A stretch of 34,373 bases of DNA from Hyphomicrobiales bacterium (GCA_021732215.1 JAKFVL010000025.1:1-34373); one strand, 5' to 3'. Counted from the stretch's first letter, positions 23,655 to 31,150 are shown. The notes: generated by a model from the letters alone, not told the origin. A program made the numbers and translations.

Positions 23655-24230
23655 CTACCGCTTCGCCTGCGGTGACGCTGGCGGTTCTGTCTGAACCCGG
23701 CAATTCGCGGCAGCCAGCGTGGCCTGCGCCTGTGTCATCAGGCTGGGTTCGGCCGCCAGCGCCCGCATCACGATCAAGCCTTTCGGCGTCGGCGATTCGA
23801 TGATGAGCCGGTCGGCGGCGGTGATTTCCTCGTCTTCCGGGAGTTCGGCTTTCTGCTCGGGTGTCATCAGATCGAGTTCGATGACGCGCCGTCCTGCCGA
23901 GCGATCGTTGATCGCATAGTATGCGACTTCATTGCGGGTGTAGAACGACACCGACGTATAGGCCTGACTAACCGGTACGGTGAGCTTGATCGAACCGCCG
24001 GATAGGTCGTAGCGGCAGACAGCGGTGGCGAAGGCCGGGTCCATGAACGGCATCGGCGCGTTGCCGGGCCCGGTTGCCGGCAGTTGCGTGACCGTGTTGA
24101 GTCTGGTGATCGGTTCGAGCCGCGAATAGGCATCCTGCGACGCGATGCGCGGCAGCGCCAGCACGCTGACAAGATGCACGACAATCCCCAGTACGACACC
24201 GGAAACCAGGGTGAACACGATCCGGATCAT
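23655..24230 (-). CDS. DUF1254 domain membrane-anchored protein
   Basis: 191 residues. An N-terminal signal or anchor (MIRIVFTLVSGVVLGIVVHLVSVLALP) precedes RIASQDAYSRLEPITRLNTVTQLP, MDPAFATAVCRYDLSGGSIKLTVPVSQAYTSVSFYTRNEVAYYAINDRS and a tail ending ANCRVQTEPP. This is the short DUF1254 type. In larger proteins DUF1254 and DUF1214 are fused; here they are separate genes, coupled by an ATGA overlap with the DUF1214 gene (24227-24230). The two products probably form one periplasmic complex. The function of the family is not established. It is the last gene of the leftward PBP1A-DUF1214-DUF1254 series. Confidence 0.87.
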   Translation of the reverse strand: MIRIVFTLVSGVVLGIVVHLVSVLALPRIASQDAYSRLEPITRLNTVTQLPATGPGNAPMPFMDPAFATAVCRYDLSGGSIKLTVPVSQAYTSVSFYTRNEVAYYAINDRSAGRRVIELDLMTPEQKAELPEDEEITAADRLIIESPTPKGLIVMRALAAEPSLMTQAQATLAAANCRVQTEPPASPQAKR

Positions 24231-24805
24231 GGACACCCCACCGTGATCACCGACGGCATCGGCGCATCCTTCTGGGTGCGCGTGGCGACACCGACCGGCG
24301 TATCGTAAAGCCGCAGCGCCAGCACGTAACGGTCGAGCCCGCCTGTCGGCAGCCAGTTGCCGGCGCGCGATCGCGCGGCAATCCGGACCTCGAAACCTCC
24401 ATCGGAGCCGCGGACAATCTCCTGGCTGGTGAAGCCGAAACGCTGCAGTGAATTGGCTACCAGACGCCCCTTGGTGTCGTAGAGGGTTACGGTCCAGAAC
24501 CGTGCGGCCGGCGTCACGCCGTTGACGACCACATCGCAGCGTCCATCGAGCGGACGCTTCTTGTCGTCGGTCGATGCAATGAACGTGACGCCGTCGCCGC
24601 TGCCGACCGGCAACTCGCCGCTGCGCGCGATGGAGGCGCGGGAGTAGGGGTCGATGTCGCTGGTGCCGGTGCGCGGCCGTGCGGTCCACGCGCCAATGGT
24701 GATGCTGCCGATGTCGGTGCCGCGTGTCGCCGTCGTCCAGGTCAAACCGAGGCCGACCGACGTGGCGAGCAGCAAAACAACGAGTGTGACGACAATCAGC
24801 CGCAC
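24227..24805 (-). CDS. DUF1214 domain membrane-anchored protein
   Basis: 192 residues from a GTG at 24805. The N-terminus is a membrane anchor (LIVVTLVVLLLATSVGLGLTW). The periplasmic part has GAWTARPRTGTSDIDPYSRASIARSGELPVGSGDGVTFIASTDD, PAARFWTVTLYDTKGRLVANSLQRFGFTSQ and SRAGNWLPTGGLDRYVLALRLYDTP, which are DUF1214 hallmarks. It starts 24 bases after the PBP1A stop and overlaps the DUF1254 start by four bases, so all three are likely one operon. A link to cell-wall assembly is suggested only by this arrangement. Confidence 0.88.
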   Translation of the reverse strand: MRLIVVTLVVLLLATSVGLGLTWTTATRGTDIGSITIGAWTARPRTGTSDIDPYSRASIARSGELPVGSGDGVTFIASTDDKKRPLDGRCDVVVNGVTPAARFWTVTLYDTKGRLVANSLQRFGFTSQEIVRGSDGGFEVRIAARSRAGNWLPTGGLDRYVLALRLYDTPVGVATRTQKDAPMPSVITVGCP

Positions 24806-24829
24806 GATTCCGCCGCCATCATGTGCGCA

Positions 24830-27121
24830 TCAATTTCTGCGGGCCGCCGCCGCAGGTGTCACCGGCGCGGCCGCGGCAAAACTCTCCACAGCCGGAATGC
24901 TGCTCGATGACAGCGGCTTCGACGGCTTGTCCGCTTCACCCGAGAGAACCTTGCCCGATCGGCTGGCGTCTTCCAGCAGTTTCTCGACGCGCACCAGAAC
25001 ATCCGCGCCCCGTTTGGTGAGGATCGGCGGCGGCCCCGGCTTGATTTCGCCGGCCGATGGTCGCGCCGCTGCATTTGCCAGCGCCTGACCGGGCGGTGTC
25101 TTCGCTGCCGGACCGACGCCGGGAATATCCTTGATCTCGACGCCCTGATGGGCGGCGACCATGATTTCGCGCCAGGTTTGCGCTGGCAGCGAGCCTCCGG
25201 TCATGCGGTTGGTCGACGAATAGTCGTCGTTGCCGTACCAGACCGCCGCCGTAAAATTTCCGGTGAAGCCGGCGAACCAGGCATCGCGGAATGCGTTGGT
25301 GGTGCCGGTCTTGCCTGCCGCCGGAATGCCGTCGAGCCGCGCACGTTTTGCCGTGCCCTCGGTGACGACGTGGCTCATCATTTCCGACATGTCGGCGGCG
25401 ACCGAAGCGGGAATGGCCTGCACCGGCTTCTTGCCGTCGCGATCCCAGCGCCAGACCAGTTCGCCGGCGCCGGTGCGCACTTCGAGCACTGCGTGCGGCT
25501 TCACCGCGCGGCCCCTGTTCGGGAACGCGCCATAGGCAACCGCGTGCTCAAGCACGTTGACCTCGGCCGAACCGATCGGCAGCGACGGCGTATCGAGCAA
25601 CGGCGCCGTAATGCCGAATTTGCGCGTGGTCTCCACGATCTTGGCGCGGCCGCGTTTGGCCGCCTCCCACTGGTTGTTACTGCGCGGGATCACGCCGATC
25701 GCGACCGACAGCTTCACCGGAATCACGTTGATCGAGCGGGTAATTGCGGTCGTCAGTGTCATGCTGCCGGAGTAGGAGCGGCCATAGTTTTGCGGGCACC
25801 AGTTGCCGAGGCACACCGGACCGTCCACCACGATTGACGTCGGCTTGAAGCCGTTCATCAGCGCGGTGGCGTAGACATAAGGCTTGAACGACGAGCCGGG
25901 CTGGCGCATCGCGTCCACCGCGCGGTTGAACTGGCTCGCGCCGTAATCGCGGCCGCCGACCATCGCGCGCACGCCGCCGTCGAGATCGGCGAGCACGGCC
26001 GCGGCCTGCGTTGCGTGATAATCACGGCCGAACTGGCGCAACTGGCTTTCGACGGTTTCCTCGGCCACCTTCTGTACGTTCATGTCGATCGCGGTGCGCA
26101 CCACGAACACACGCTCGGTATAGGATTTCGGGAACGTCAGGACCAGCTTGCGCATCTCCTCGAAAGCGTAGTCGAGATAGTAGTTCGGTGAATTCTCGTC
26201 GCGGCGATCGACCGCGTTAGCCGGATTACGCCGCGCGCCGAACACCTGTCCTTCGGTCATGAAGCTCGCATCGACGAGATTATCGAGCACGACGTTGGCG
26301 CGGGCCCGCGCCGCGGGCAGGTTGATGTGCGGGGCGTAGCGGGTCGGCGCCTTGAACAGGCCCGCAAGCATCGCGGACTCGGCGAGGTTTACATCGCGCG
26401 CCGACTTGTTGAAGTAAAAATGCGCGGCTCCGTCGACACCGAAGGTGCCGCCGCCCATGTAGGCGCGGTCGAGGTAGAGTTTGAGAATCTCGTTCTTGGT
26501 CAACCGCGTCTCGAGCCAGATCGCGAGAAACGCTTCCTTGACCTTGCGCTCGATGGTGCGTTCGTTGCTGAGGAACAGGTTCTTGGCAAGCTGCTGGCTG
26601 ATCGACGAGCCGCCCTGGCGCACGCCGCCGGCCTGCGCATTGGTCAAGAGCGCGCGCGCGGTGCCCGGAATGTCGATGCCGAAGTGATCGTAGAAGCGGC
26701 GATCCTCGGTGGCGAGCGTTGCCTTGATCAGGTGATCGGGAAAATCTTCCAGCGGGATCGCATCGTTGTGCTTGATGCCGCGATTGCCGATCGCGTTGCC
26801 GTAGCGATCGAGGAACGTCACCGCGAGATCGGACTTCTTCAGCCAGTCGTCGTCGGAGGTTTCGCGAAACGCAGGCACAGCAAGCGCCAGCATCAGCACC
26901 AGCACGCCGGCACCGATCGTCGCGCCTTCCGAGAGCGGCTCGATGAAAACCCAGCGCTTCCAGCGTCCGACATGGAAGCGGTCCATGAACGCCGTATAAC
27001 GCTCGAACAGTTCGCGCGCACCGGAGCCGGACGAGAACAATGTGGAATCGATACGGGCATCGAGATCCAGCAGGAAATGCCGGATTCGCTTCGTCCATTC
27101 CGATGGCAGAATGTTGCGCAC
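24830..27121 (-). CDS. Penicillin-binding protein 1A (bifunctional transglycosylase/transpeptidase)
   Basis: 763 residues from the GTG at 27121; a GTG at 27163 would add 14 residues and neither has a strong ribosome-binding site. A cytoplasmic N-terminus of about 55 residues and one membrane helix (about 57-80) are followed by the GT51 domain with TEDRRFYDHFG (catalytic Glu139) and QGGSSISQQLAKNL. The transpeptidase has SSFK (Ser410, Lys413), SIN and KTGT (Lys604) motifs, all intact. The C-terminal 120 residues are a Pro/Ala-rich periplasmic tail. The enzyme polymerises lipid II and cross-links peptidoglycan. Two small periplasmic proteins (DUF1214 and DUF1254) follow in the same operon, which is unusual for pbp genes in model bacteria. 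Confidence 0.94.
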   Translation of the reverse strand: MRNILPSEWTKRIRHFLLDLDARIDSTLFSSGSGARELFERYTAFMDRFHVGRWKRWVFIEPLSEGATIGAGVLVLMLALAVPAFRETSDDDWLKKSDLAVTFLDRYGNAIGNRGIKHNDAIPLEDFPDHLIKATLATEDRRFYDHFGIDIPGTARALLTNAQAGGVRQGGSSISQQLAKNLFLSNERTIERKVKEAFLAIWLETRLTKNEILKLYLDRAYMGGGTFGVDGAAHFYFNKSARDVNLAESAMLAGLFKAPTRYAPHINLPAARARANVVLDNLVDASFMTEGQVFGARRNPANAVDRRDENSPNYYLDYAFEEMRKLVLTFPKSYTERVFVVRTAIDMNVQKVAEETVESQLRQFGRDYHATQAAAVLADLDGGVRAMVGGRDYGASQFNRAVDAMRQPGSSFKPYVYATALMNGFKPTSIVVDGPVCLGNWCPQNYGRSYSGSMTLTTAITRSINVIPVKLSVAIGVIPRSNNQWEAAKRGRAKIVETTRKFGITAPLLDTPSLPIGSAEVNVLEHAVAYGAFPNRGRAVKPHAVLEVRTGAGELVWRWDRDGKKPVQAIPASVAADMSEMMSHVVTEGTAKRARLDGIPAAGKTGTTNAFRDAWFAGFTGNFTAAVWYGNDDYSSTNRMTGGSLPAQTWREIMVAAHQGVEIKDIPGVGPAAKTPPGQALANAAARPSAGEIKPGPPPILTKRGADVLVRVEKLLEDASRSGKVLSGEADKPSKPLSSSSIPAVESFAAAAPVTPAAAARRN

Positions 27122-27414
27122 CGAAGTCCCGTTCAATTGCGACGCGAGAGCGCGCCGAAGCACGCCGGTTCAGCGTCTTGCGTGAGTGTTACGGCAATCT
27201 CAGGGCGCGCTTTGGCGGCGCCCGGAGATTCTCCATCTTGTAACCGAGACGCGGCCGCAAACCAATGGTTCGCAAGGCATTTTCGATCCACAGAGCTAAC
27301 AGTAGGGGTGCCCAATTCCTGAGCCTGTCCATGGCTGAACAGGATGCCCGGATTGGCCGGGACGAGGGCTGGAATCGGCGCTAAAAGGACGCCTACAAAT
27401 GGGGTCCAACCGAG

Positions 27415-27933
27415 ATGACGGCGCCGCCCGGCAAACTATCAGAACAGAGCAATTCTTTCTGGAAAACCAAGACGTTGGACCAGATGTCCGACGCCGAATG
27501 GGAGAGCCTGTGCGACGGCTGCGCCCGCTGCTGCCTGGAAAAGCTCGAGGACGAGGACACCGGAAAAATCTACTTCACGCACGTGTCCTGCACCCTGCTG
27601 GATGAGGGGCTGTGCGCCTGCAAGGACTATCCGAACCGCTCGGCCAAGGTGTCGGACTGCGTGCGGCTGACCCCTGAGAATGTCCGCACCCTGAACTGGT
27701 TGCCGCCGAGTTGCGGCTACCGGCTGGTGGCGGAAGGACGCGATCTCTACTGGTGGCATCCGCTGATCTCCGGCGATCCGAACACGGTGCATGAGGCCGG
27801 CGTGTCGGTGCGCGGCCGCGTGTTCGGCAGCGAGGACGAAGTGCCGGAAGCCGACCTCGAAGACCACATCGTGCAGTGGCCGGGTTTGTTGCCGAAAAAG
27901 GCGCGGGGGAAGAGGCGGCCGAAGGATCGGTGA
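27415..27933 (+). CDS. ycgN: YcgN family cysteine-cluster protein (UPF0260)
   Basis: 172 residues. The sequence matches E. coli YcgN throughout: [45 protein letters not shown], then [51 protein letters not shown]. Eight or so conserved cysteines suggest a metal or Fe-S site, as in the related CxxCxxCC family; the function is unknown. The ATG at 27415 fits the family. The last 28 codons have a diverged second copy at about 28305-28391, on the far side of an antitoxin gene, so the 3' end of this gene has been a site of DNA insertion or recombination. The current reading frame is intact and ends [12 protein letters not shown]. Confidence 0.93.
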   Translation: MTAPPGKLSEQSNSFWKTKTLDQMSDAEWESLCDGCARCCLEKLEDEDTGKIYFTHVSCTLLDEGLCACKDYPNRSAKVSDCVRLTPENVRTLNWLPPSCGYRLVAEGRDLYWWHPLISGDPNTVHEAGVSVRGRVFGSEDEVPEADLEDHIVQWPGLLPKKARGKRRPKDR

Positions 27934-27947
27934 GTAGTGATGTGTAG

Positions 27948-27998
27948 GGCCAGAGCCGGGACATCGCGAAAGCGCAACAGATGGCAAAGGAGGTCTGA
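27948..27998 (+). pseudogene. Remnant of a HigB/RelE-like toxin, last 16 codons
   Basis: In the frame ending TGA at 27996-27998, just one base before the antitoxin ATG, the codons read GQSRDIAKAQQMAKEV. This matches the usual C-terminal helix of toxins paired with HI1420-type antidotes (...DIxKAxxxAKE). A TAG at 27945-27947 and the ycgN stop at 27931-27933 lie directly upstream, so nothing of the toxin's catalytic body remains. The toxin-then-antitoxin order and tight spacing are those expected for this family. Confidence 0.6.
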
Positions 27999-27999
27999 C

Positions 28000-28293
28000 A
28001 TGCCCCTCAAAACCACCAAGTTTGATGTGACAGATCATCTCAAGACCAAGAAGAAGCAGATCGCCTATCTGTCCGCAGCACTGGATGAGGACGATCCTTC
28101 ATTCATCGCAACTGCGATCGGCGATGTCGCCAAGGCCCGTGGGATCAGTTCGTTCGCCGCCGAAACCGGTCTGAGCCGAGAGGCCATCTACAAATCCTTC
28201 CGGCCAGGCGGAAATCCGACACTGGAAACGATGAACAAGGCACTGAAGCCTTTGGGCTTGCGGCTTGCCTTGGCCACGAGCACGGCGGCTTGA
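28000..28293 (+). CDS. Addiction-module antidote protein (HI1420/HigA-like), without its toxin
   Basis: 97 residues. [46 protein letters not shown] (about 45-89) is the helix-turn-helix core of the TIGR02684 antidote family, and the N-terminus [44 protein letters not shown] is equally typical. AAAGGAGG at 27986-27993 is a near-perfect ribosome-binding site. The antitoxin should bind its own promoter and neutralise a RelE-fold toxin encoded just upstream, but only 16 toxin codons are left. It may persist as a repressor or as an anti-addiction factor. The gene lies between two copies of the ycgN 3' end, a sign of acquisition. Confidence 0.88.
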   Translation: MPLKTTKFDVTDHLKTKKKQIAYLSAALDEDDPSFIATAIGDVAKARGISSFAAETGLSREAIYKSFRPGGNPTLETMNKALKPLGLRLALATSTAA

Positions 28294-28304
28294 GTGGTAA
28301 GGGC

Positions 28305-28391
28305 GAAGACAAGATCGCCGAAGCCGATCTCGAGGATCACATCGTGCAGTGGCCGGGATTGTTGCCGAAGAAGGCGCGGGGAAGAAGCGGC
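28305..28391 (+). pseudogene. Second, diverged copy of the ycgN 3' end
   Basis: In frame 28305 the codons read [20 protein letters not shown] and then PKKARG, against [12 protein letters not shown]...PKKARG in YcgN. From 28320 on, 58 bases (matching 27847-27904) differ at five positions, all silent third-codon changes, and a one-base G-run difference follows. The pattern shows that this copy evolved as part of a working gene before it was separated. It is not attached to a start codon and runs into the 3' end of the convergent cytochrome gene. Confidence 0.85.
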
Positions 28392-28432
28392 CGGCGAGAC
28401 AGGCTGCGGTCATTCGCACGCAGTTTGCTGCG

Positions 28433-29005
28433 CTACCTCACCCTCGCCAGATAATACGCGAGGTCGTAGATCTGTTCGACCGTGACGGTCTGGAGCAGGT
28501 CGGTCATCGTCGCTTCATAGCCGCGGCGGGTATTGTCCTTGTATTCGCGCATGGTGCGCGAAAGATAATCCTCGCGCTGGCCGGCGAGGCCCGGAATGGC
28601 GTCGCGTCCCGCGTAGTTGTCGTTGTGGCACGAGGCGCAGCGATGCTGCCGCGCGAGCGCCTGCGCCCGCTGCATCCGCGCCGGATCGGCATCGGTGATG
28701 GCGACGGGCTTCGGCAGTTTCGAGATGAAGTCGGCGAACGCGCGCAGGTCGTCGTCGGAGAGATCCTTCGCCATCTCGTTCATCAGCTCGACGTTGCGCA
28801 TCTTCTCGCGAAACATGAAGAGCTGGATGATCGTGTAGGCGGACTGTTGTGCGCCAAGCGAGGGTGTTTGCTCGGTCTGCGAGGTGCCTGTCTCGCCGTG
28901 GCAGGCGAGGCAAACATCCATGCGCTCCTTGAACGATTGTGCGTGCGCGGCTCCGGTCATTACCAGCGACAGCAAAACGAGCAGGCATAGCGGCCGGAGC
29001 ATCAT
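28433..29005 (-). CDS. Dihaem cytochrome c (c4-like)
   Basis: 190 residues. A signal peptide ends at GAAHA (about residue 22). Two haem-binding motifs are present, CLACH (Cys32, Cys35, His36) and CASCH (Cys123, Cys126, His127). Met ligands are likely in each half (for example [30 protein letters not shown] and [10 protein letters not shown]). This two-domain layout is that of periplasmic cytochromes c4, which pass electrons to terminal oxidases. Two adjacent ATG codons (29005 and 29002) could start it. It lies downstream of a sorbosone-type dehydrogenase gene on the same strand, so it may accept electrons from that enzyme, although a strong terminator stands between them. Confidence 0.92.
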   Translation of the reverse strand: MMLRPLCLLVLLSLVMTGAAHAQSFKERMDVCLACHGETGTSQTEQTPSLGAQQSAYTIIQLFMFREKMRNVELMNEMAKDLSDDDLRAFADFISKLPKPVAITDADPARMQRAQALARQHRCASCHNDNYAGRDAIPGLAGQREDYLSRTMREYKDNTRRGYEATMTDLLQTVTVEQIYDLAYYLARVR

Positions 29006-29037
29006 GACTTACATCCAAACGTCATCAGGCAAAAGAA

Positions 29038-29067
29038 AAGCCGGGAGCGGCGAACCGCTCCCGGCTT
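29038..29067 (-). terminator. Rho-independent terminator with UUCG loop
   Basis: Read leftward: AAGCCGGGAGCGG, TTCG loop, CCGCTCCCGGCTT, a perfect 13-bp stem, followed by TTCTTTT. It is 11 bases after the sorbosone dehydrogenase stop and 33 bases before the cytochrome start. It should end most transcripts of the dehydrogenase, leaving the cytochrome to readthrough or to its own promoter. Confidence 0.9.
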
Positions 29068-29078
29068 GGTGTCGTTAC

Positions 29079-30533
29079 TTAGCGGCCGGCGACTTTCTGC
29101 TTGCCGTAGGTGATGCGATAGATCGCGCCGTTGTAGTCATCGGAGACAAGCAGCGATCCGTCCTTCAATTGCAGCACATCGACCGGACGGCCGAGGTAGC
29201 TGTTGTTCTCGAGGAAGCCGGTCAGGAACGGCTCGATCGATTTCACCGTGCCATCCTTGTTCAGCTTCGCCATCACCACGTCGCCGCCGAGCTTCACGGT
29301 CTTGTTCCATGAGCCGCGGCGCGCGATGAACGCGACGTTCTGATATTCCTTCGGGAACATCTTGCCGGTGTAGAAACGCATGCCGAGTGCTGCGGTGTGC
29401 GCACCGAGCAGGCCGACGGGTGCCACGAACTCCTTGCACGAGCGGCCCCAGCCGAATTCCGGATCGGGGAAGTTGCCCTGATGACAGAACGGCGAGCCGA
29501 AGTGTTCGCCCTGCTTGGTGACGCGGTTGAGCTCGTCTTCCGGCAGGTCTTCCGACACCCAGTCGCGGCCGTTGTCGGTGAAGTAGAGCTGTTTGCTCTG
29601 CGGATGCCAGTCGAAGCCGACGGTGTTGCGCACACCGCGCACGTAGACTTCGGCGTTCTTGCCGTCGAGGTCCATGCGCCTGATCTGCGCATGCTTCTCG
29701 CTCGCCGCCACGTTGTTGCCCGGCAGGCCGACCGGAACGTAGAGCTTGTTATCCGGGCCGACGCCAATGAACTTCCAGCCGTGGGCTTCGTCCTTCGGCA
29801 GATCGTCATAGATCATCGTCGGCTTCGGATTGTCGAGATTGTCCTCGACCTTGTCGATCCTGTGGACTTTCGACAGTTCGGCGATGTAGAGCGCGCCGTT
29901 GTGAACGGCGAGGCCGTTCGGACGATGCAGGCCCGACACCAGCGTCTTCACTGTGCGCTTGCCGTCCTTGTTGGTGATGGCGATGACCTTGTCGACGAAG
30001 CGGCTGCCGACGAAGATCGTGCCCTTGTCGCCTTCGCGCAGCGTGCGCGCGGTCGGAATGCCCGATGCATAAACTTCGATGTTGAAGCCAGGCGGCAGCT
30101 TCAGCTTCGCGGTCGGCAGCTTGTCGGCTGCGGCCGGAAGCGGCGGCGCGGGAATCGGTGCGAGCTTGACCGCGGCCGGGTTGTCCGGACGTCCGATCAG
30201 CGGCGATCCCGGCGGCAACGCGGGCGCCGCAGCCGGAGCCTGTGCGGTCGTTGGCGCCGGCGGAGCAGAAGCAGGTGCGGGGGCTGCAACCGCTGGAGCG
30301 GCGGGAGCCGGAGCGGCTGCAGCCGGAGCGGGTGGCGGTGCCGGCGCTGCGGCCGGAGGAACTTCAGGCGCAGGCGTCGCGGCTGGAGGTGCGGCGGGCG
30401 CCGGTGTTGCCGCAGGCGCGGCCGGTGTGTTGGTGTCGCTGGCTGGCTGTTGCGCGGCTGCGTTGAGTGCGAACAGGCCGGTAAAGACGCTCGCGAGCAA
30501 AACGCTGCGTGAGGAGTACGCGAAGGGCTTCAT
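29079..30533 (-). CDS. L-sorbosone dehydrogenase-like PQQ beta-propeller protein
   Basis: 484 residues. A signal peptide (MKPFAYSSRSVLLASVFTGLFALNAAAQ) is followed by about 100 residues of almost pure Pro/Ala/Thr, then a six-bladed propeller from about residue 140: LPPGFNIEVYASGIPTARTLREGDKGTIFVGSR, LHRPNGLAVHNGALYIAEL, KLYVPVGLPGNN, GVRNTVGFDWHPQSKQLYFTDNGRDW and GRPVDVLQLKDGSLLVSDDYNGAIYRI. This fits the soluble glucose/sorbosone dehydrogenase family, periplasmic and PQQ-dependent where studied; the substrate is unknown. The start at 30533 has AGGGAGA eight bases upstream. The linker may tether or position the enzyme in the envelope. A cytochrome c gene follows. Confidence 0.9.
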   Translation of the reverse strand: MKPFAYSSRSVLLASVFTGLFALNAAAQQPASDTNTPAAPAATPAPAAPPAATPAPEVPPAAAPAPPPAPAAAAPAPAAPAVAAPAPASAPPAPTTAQAPAAAPALPPGSPLIGRPDNPAAVKLAPIPAPPLPAAADKLPTAKLKLPPGFNIEVYASGIPTARTLREGDKGTIFVGSRFVDKVIAITNKDGKRTVKTLVSGLHRPNGLAVHNGALYIAELSKVHRIDKVEDNLDNPKPTMIYDDLPKDEAHGWKFIGVGPDNKLYVPVGLPGNNVAASEKHAQIRRMDLDGKNAEVYVRGVRNTVGFDWHPQSKQLYFTDNGRDWVSEDLPEDELNRVTKQGEHFGSPFCHQGNFPDPEFGWGRSCKEFVAPVGLLGAHTAALGMRFYTGKMFPKEYQNVAFIARRGSWNKTVKLGGDVVMAKLNKDGTVKSIEPFLTGFLENNSYLGRPVDVLQLKDGSLLVSDDYNGAIYRITYGKQKVAGR

Positions 30534-30729
30534 TGGAGTCTCCCTGACTGGAAGCCTTTTGGAGACCGGCTGTTGCGGCGGGTCTGCTTCCTGATGCGAG
30601 TGTCGGACAAATCGAACGCATTGCGCAATCGAAACATCCGCTGCAGTGCGGCACGCCGCCGCAGTCAGGACGAAAAAGAAATTGCCAGATCGGTATTGGG
30701 CATAGAACGCAGAAATAGGAAAATACTCC

Positions 30730-30758
30730 TTGACAGCGTAACGCTGCCGGACTATGGT
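30730..30758 (+). promoter_or_regulatory. Sigma-70-like promoter TTGACA-N17-TATGGT with embedded palindromes
   Basis: TTGACA at 30730-30735 and TATGGT at 30753-30758 are 17 bases apart, the ideal spacing. The spacer begins with AGCGT-A-ACGCT (30735-30745), and GCCGG (30746-30750) / CCGGC (30760-30764) bracket the -10. Both look like repressor half-sites. The next rightward start codon is 230 bases on, so the transcript would have a long leader or be a small RNA. Confidence 0.45.
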
Positions 30759-30899
30759 TCCGGCATGCTCCAGAGTTGTGAGTGAGCGCACCGCATCCAA
30801 CCAGTCGTTTCTGACCAATCATTGCAGCCCTTGGTCACGTCGTCACTTTATCGAAGCTGCCGGTTTCCATTTTTCCTCTGCGTGCGGTTCCACAAGTGC

Positions 30900-30924
30900 G
30901 GAACGTCACAAGCCATCGCGCGTT
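30900..30924 (+). promoter_or_regulatory. EcfG-type general stress promoter GGAAC-N16-CGTT
   Basis: GGAAC (30900-30904), 16 bases, CGTT (30921-30924): an exact match to the EcfG (general stress response sigma) consensus of alphaproteobacteria. Transcription would start near 30930, about 60 bases before the ATG of the 50-residue membrane protein. I checked GGAAC words by eye on both strands and found no other correctly spaced CGTT. Confidence 0.6.
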
Positions 30925-30933
30925 GCCTAGATG

Positions 30934-30953
30934 TCGCAATCACGAGATTGCGA
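30934..30953 (+). other. Perfect hairpin at the predicted 5' end of the stress transcript
   Basis: TCGCAATC (30934-30941), ACGA loop, GATTGCGA (30946-30953). It begins only a few bases after the transcription start expected from the EcfG-type promoter, so it would cap the 5' end of the mRNA. Such hairpins can protect RNA from decay. An operator role is also possible. Confidence 0.45.
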
Positions 30954-30988
30954 ACAAGGATGCAGCAACGTCGTGATGGAGAACAGCC

Positions 30989-31141
30989 ATGCCGAAGAGT
31001 GAACATGGCCAGATCGTGGAAACTGCCCAGGAAGCGCGGCAGGGCGAGCCCGGTCCGTCGGTTCTTCTTGTTCTGACGATAAGCCTGACCGCGGTGATTT
31101 TTATGCTCGCGGTGATCTGGCTGATCTTTTTCAAGATATGA
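30989..31141 (+). CDS. Small single-span membrane protein, 50 residues
   Basis: MPKSEHGQIVETAQEARQGE at the N-terminus, then one long hydrophobic helix (about 24-48, VLLVLTISLTAVIFMLAVIWLIFF) and a KI end. GGAG seven bases upstream is a good ribosome-binding site, and an EcfG-type promoter lies about 65 bases upstream, so expression under general stress is likely. Tiny proteins with an EARQG motif before a single helix are familiar to me from Bradyrhizobium relatives, but no function is known. The next gene, the g1-like gene of the gene transfer agent cluster, starts 42 bases later with a hairpin between, so co-transcription is possible but not shown. Confidence 0.75.
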   Translation: MPKSEHGQIVETAQEARQGEPGPSVLLVLTISLTAVIFMLAVIWLIFFKI

Positions 31142-31150
31142 GGCGGGCAT

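Larger units (their letters stand above)
30534..30988. other. Divergent promoter region with several sites, no long gene
   Basis: 455 bases between the dehydrogenase and the 50-residue membrane protein. No plausible long gene is seen on either strand. It holds a sigma-70-like promoter (30730-30758), an EcfG-type promoter (30900-30924) and an 8-bp perfect hairpin (30934-30953), all listed separately. The leftward promoter of the dehydrogenase must also be here but was not pinpointed. Confidence 0.6.

Noticed and set aside
26280-27098. 272-codon leftward frame in the PBP1A region
   Set aside because: It is on the same strand as PBP1A but in another frame. The PBP1A frame carries all catalytic motifs.
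28294-28485. 63-codon rightward frame after the antitoxin
   Set aside because: The same bases in another frame match the YcgN C-terminus with only silent changes, so this frame is not the coding one.
29397-30512. 371-codon rightward open frame ending in an Arg/Gly/Cys run
   Set aside because: It is the complement of the sorbosone-type dehydrogenase, and the odd tail is just the complement of the Pro/Ala linker.
30573-30785. 70-codon rightward frame in the dehydrogenase upstream region
   Set aside because: There is no ribosome-binding site, its composition is unlike a protein, and a strong promoter overlaps its end.
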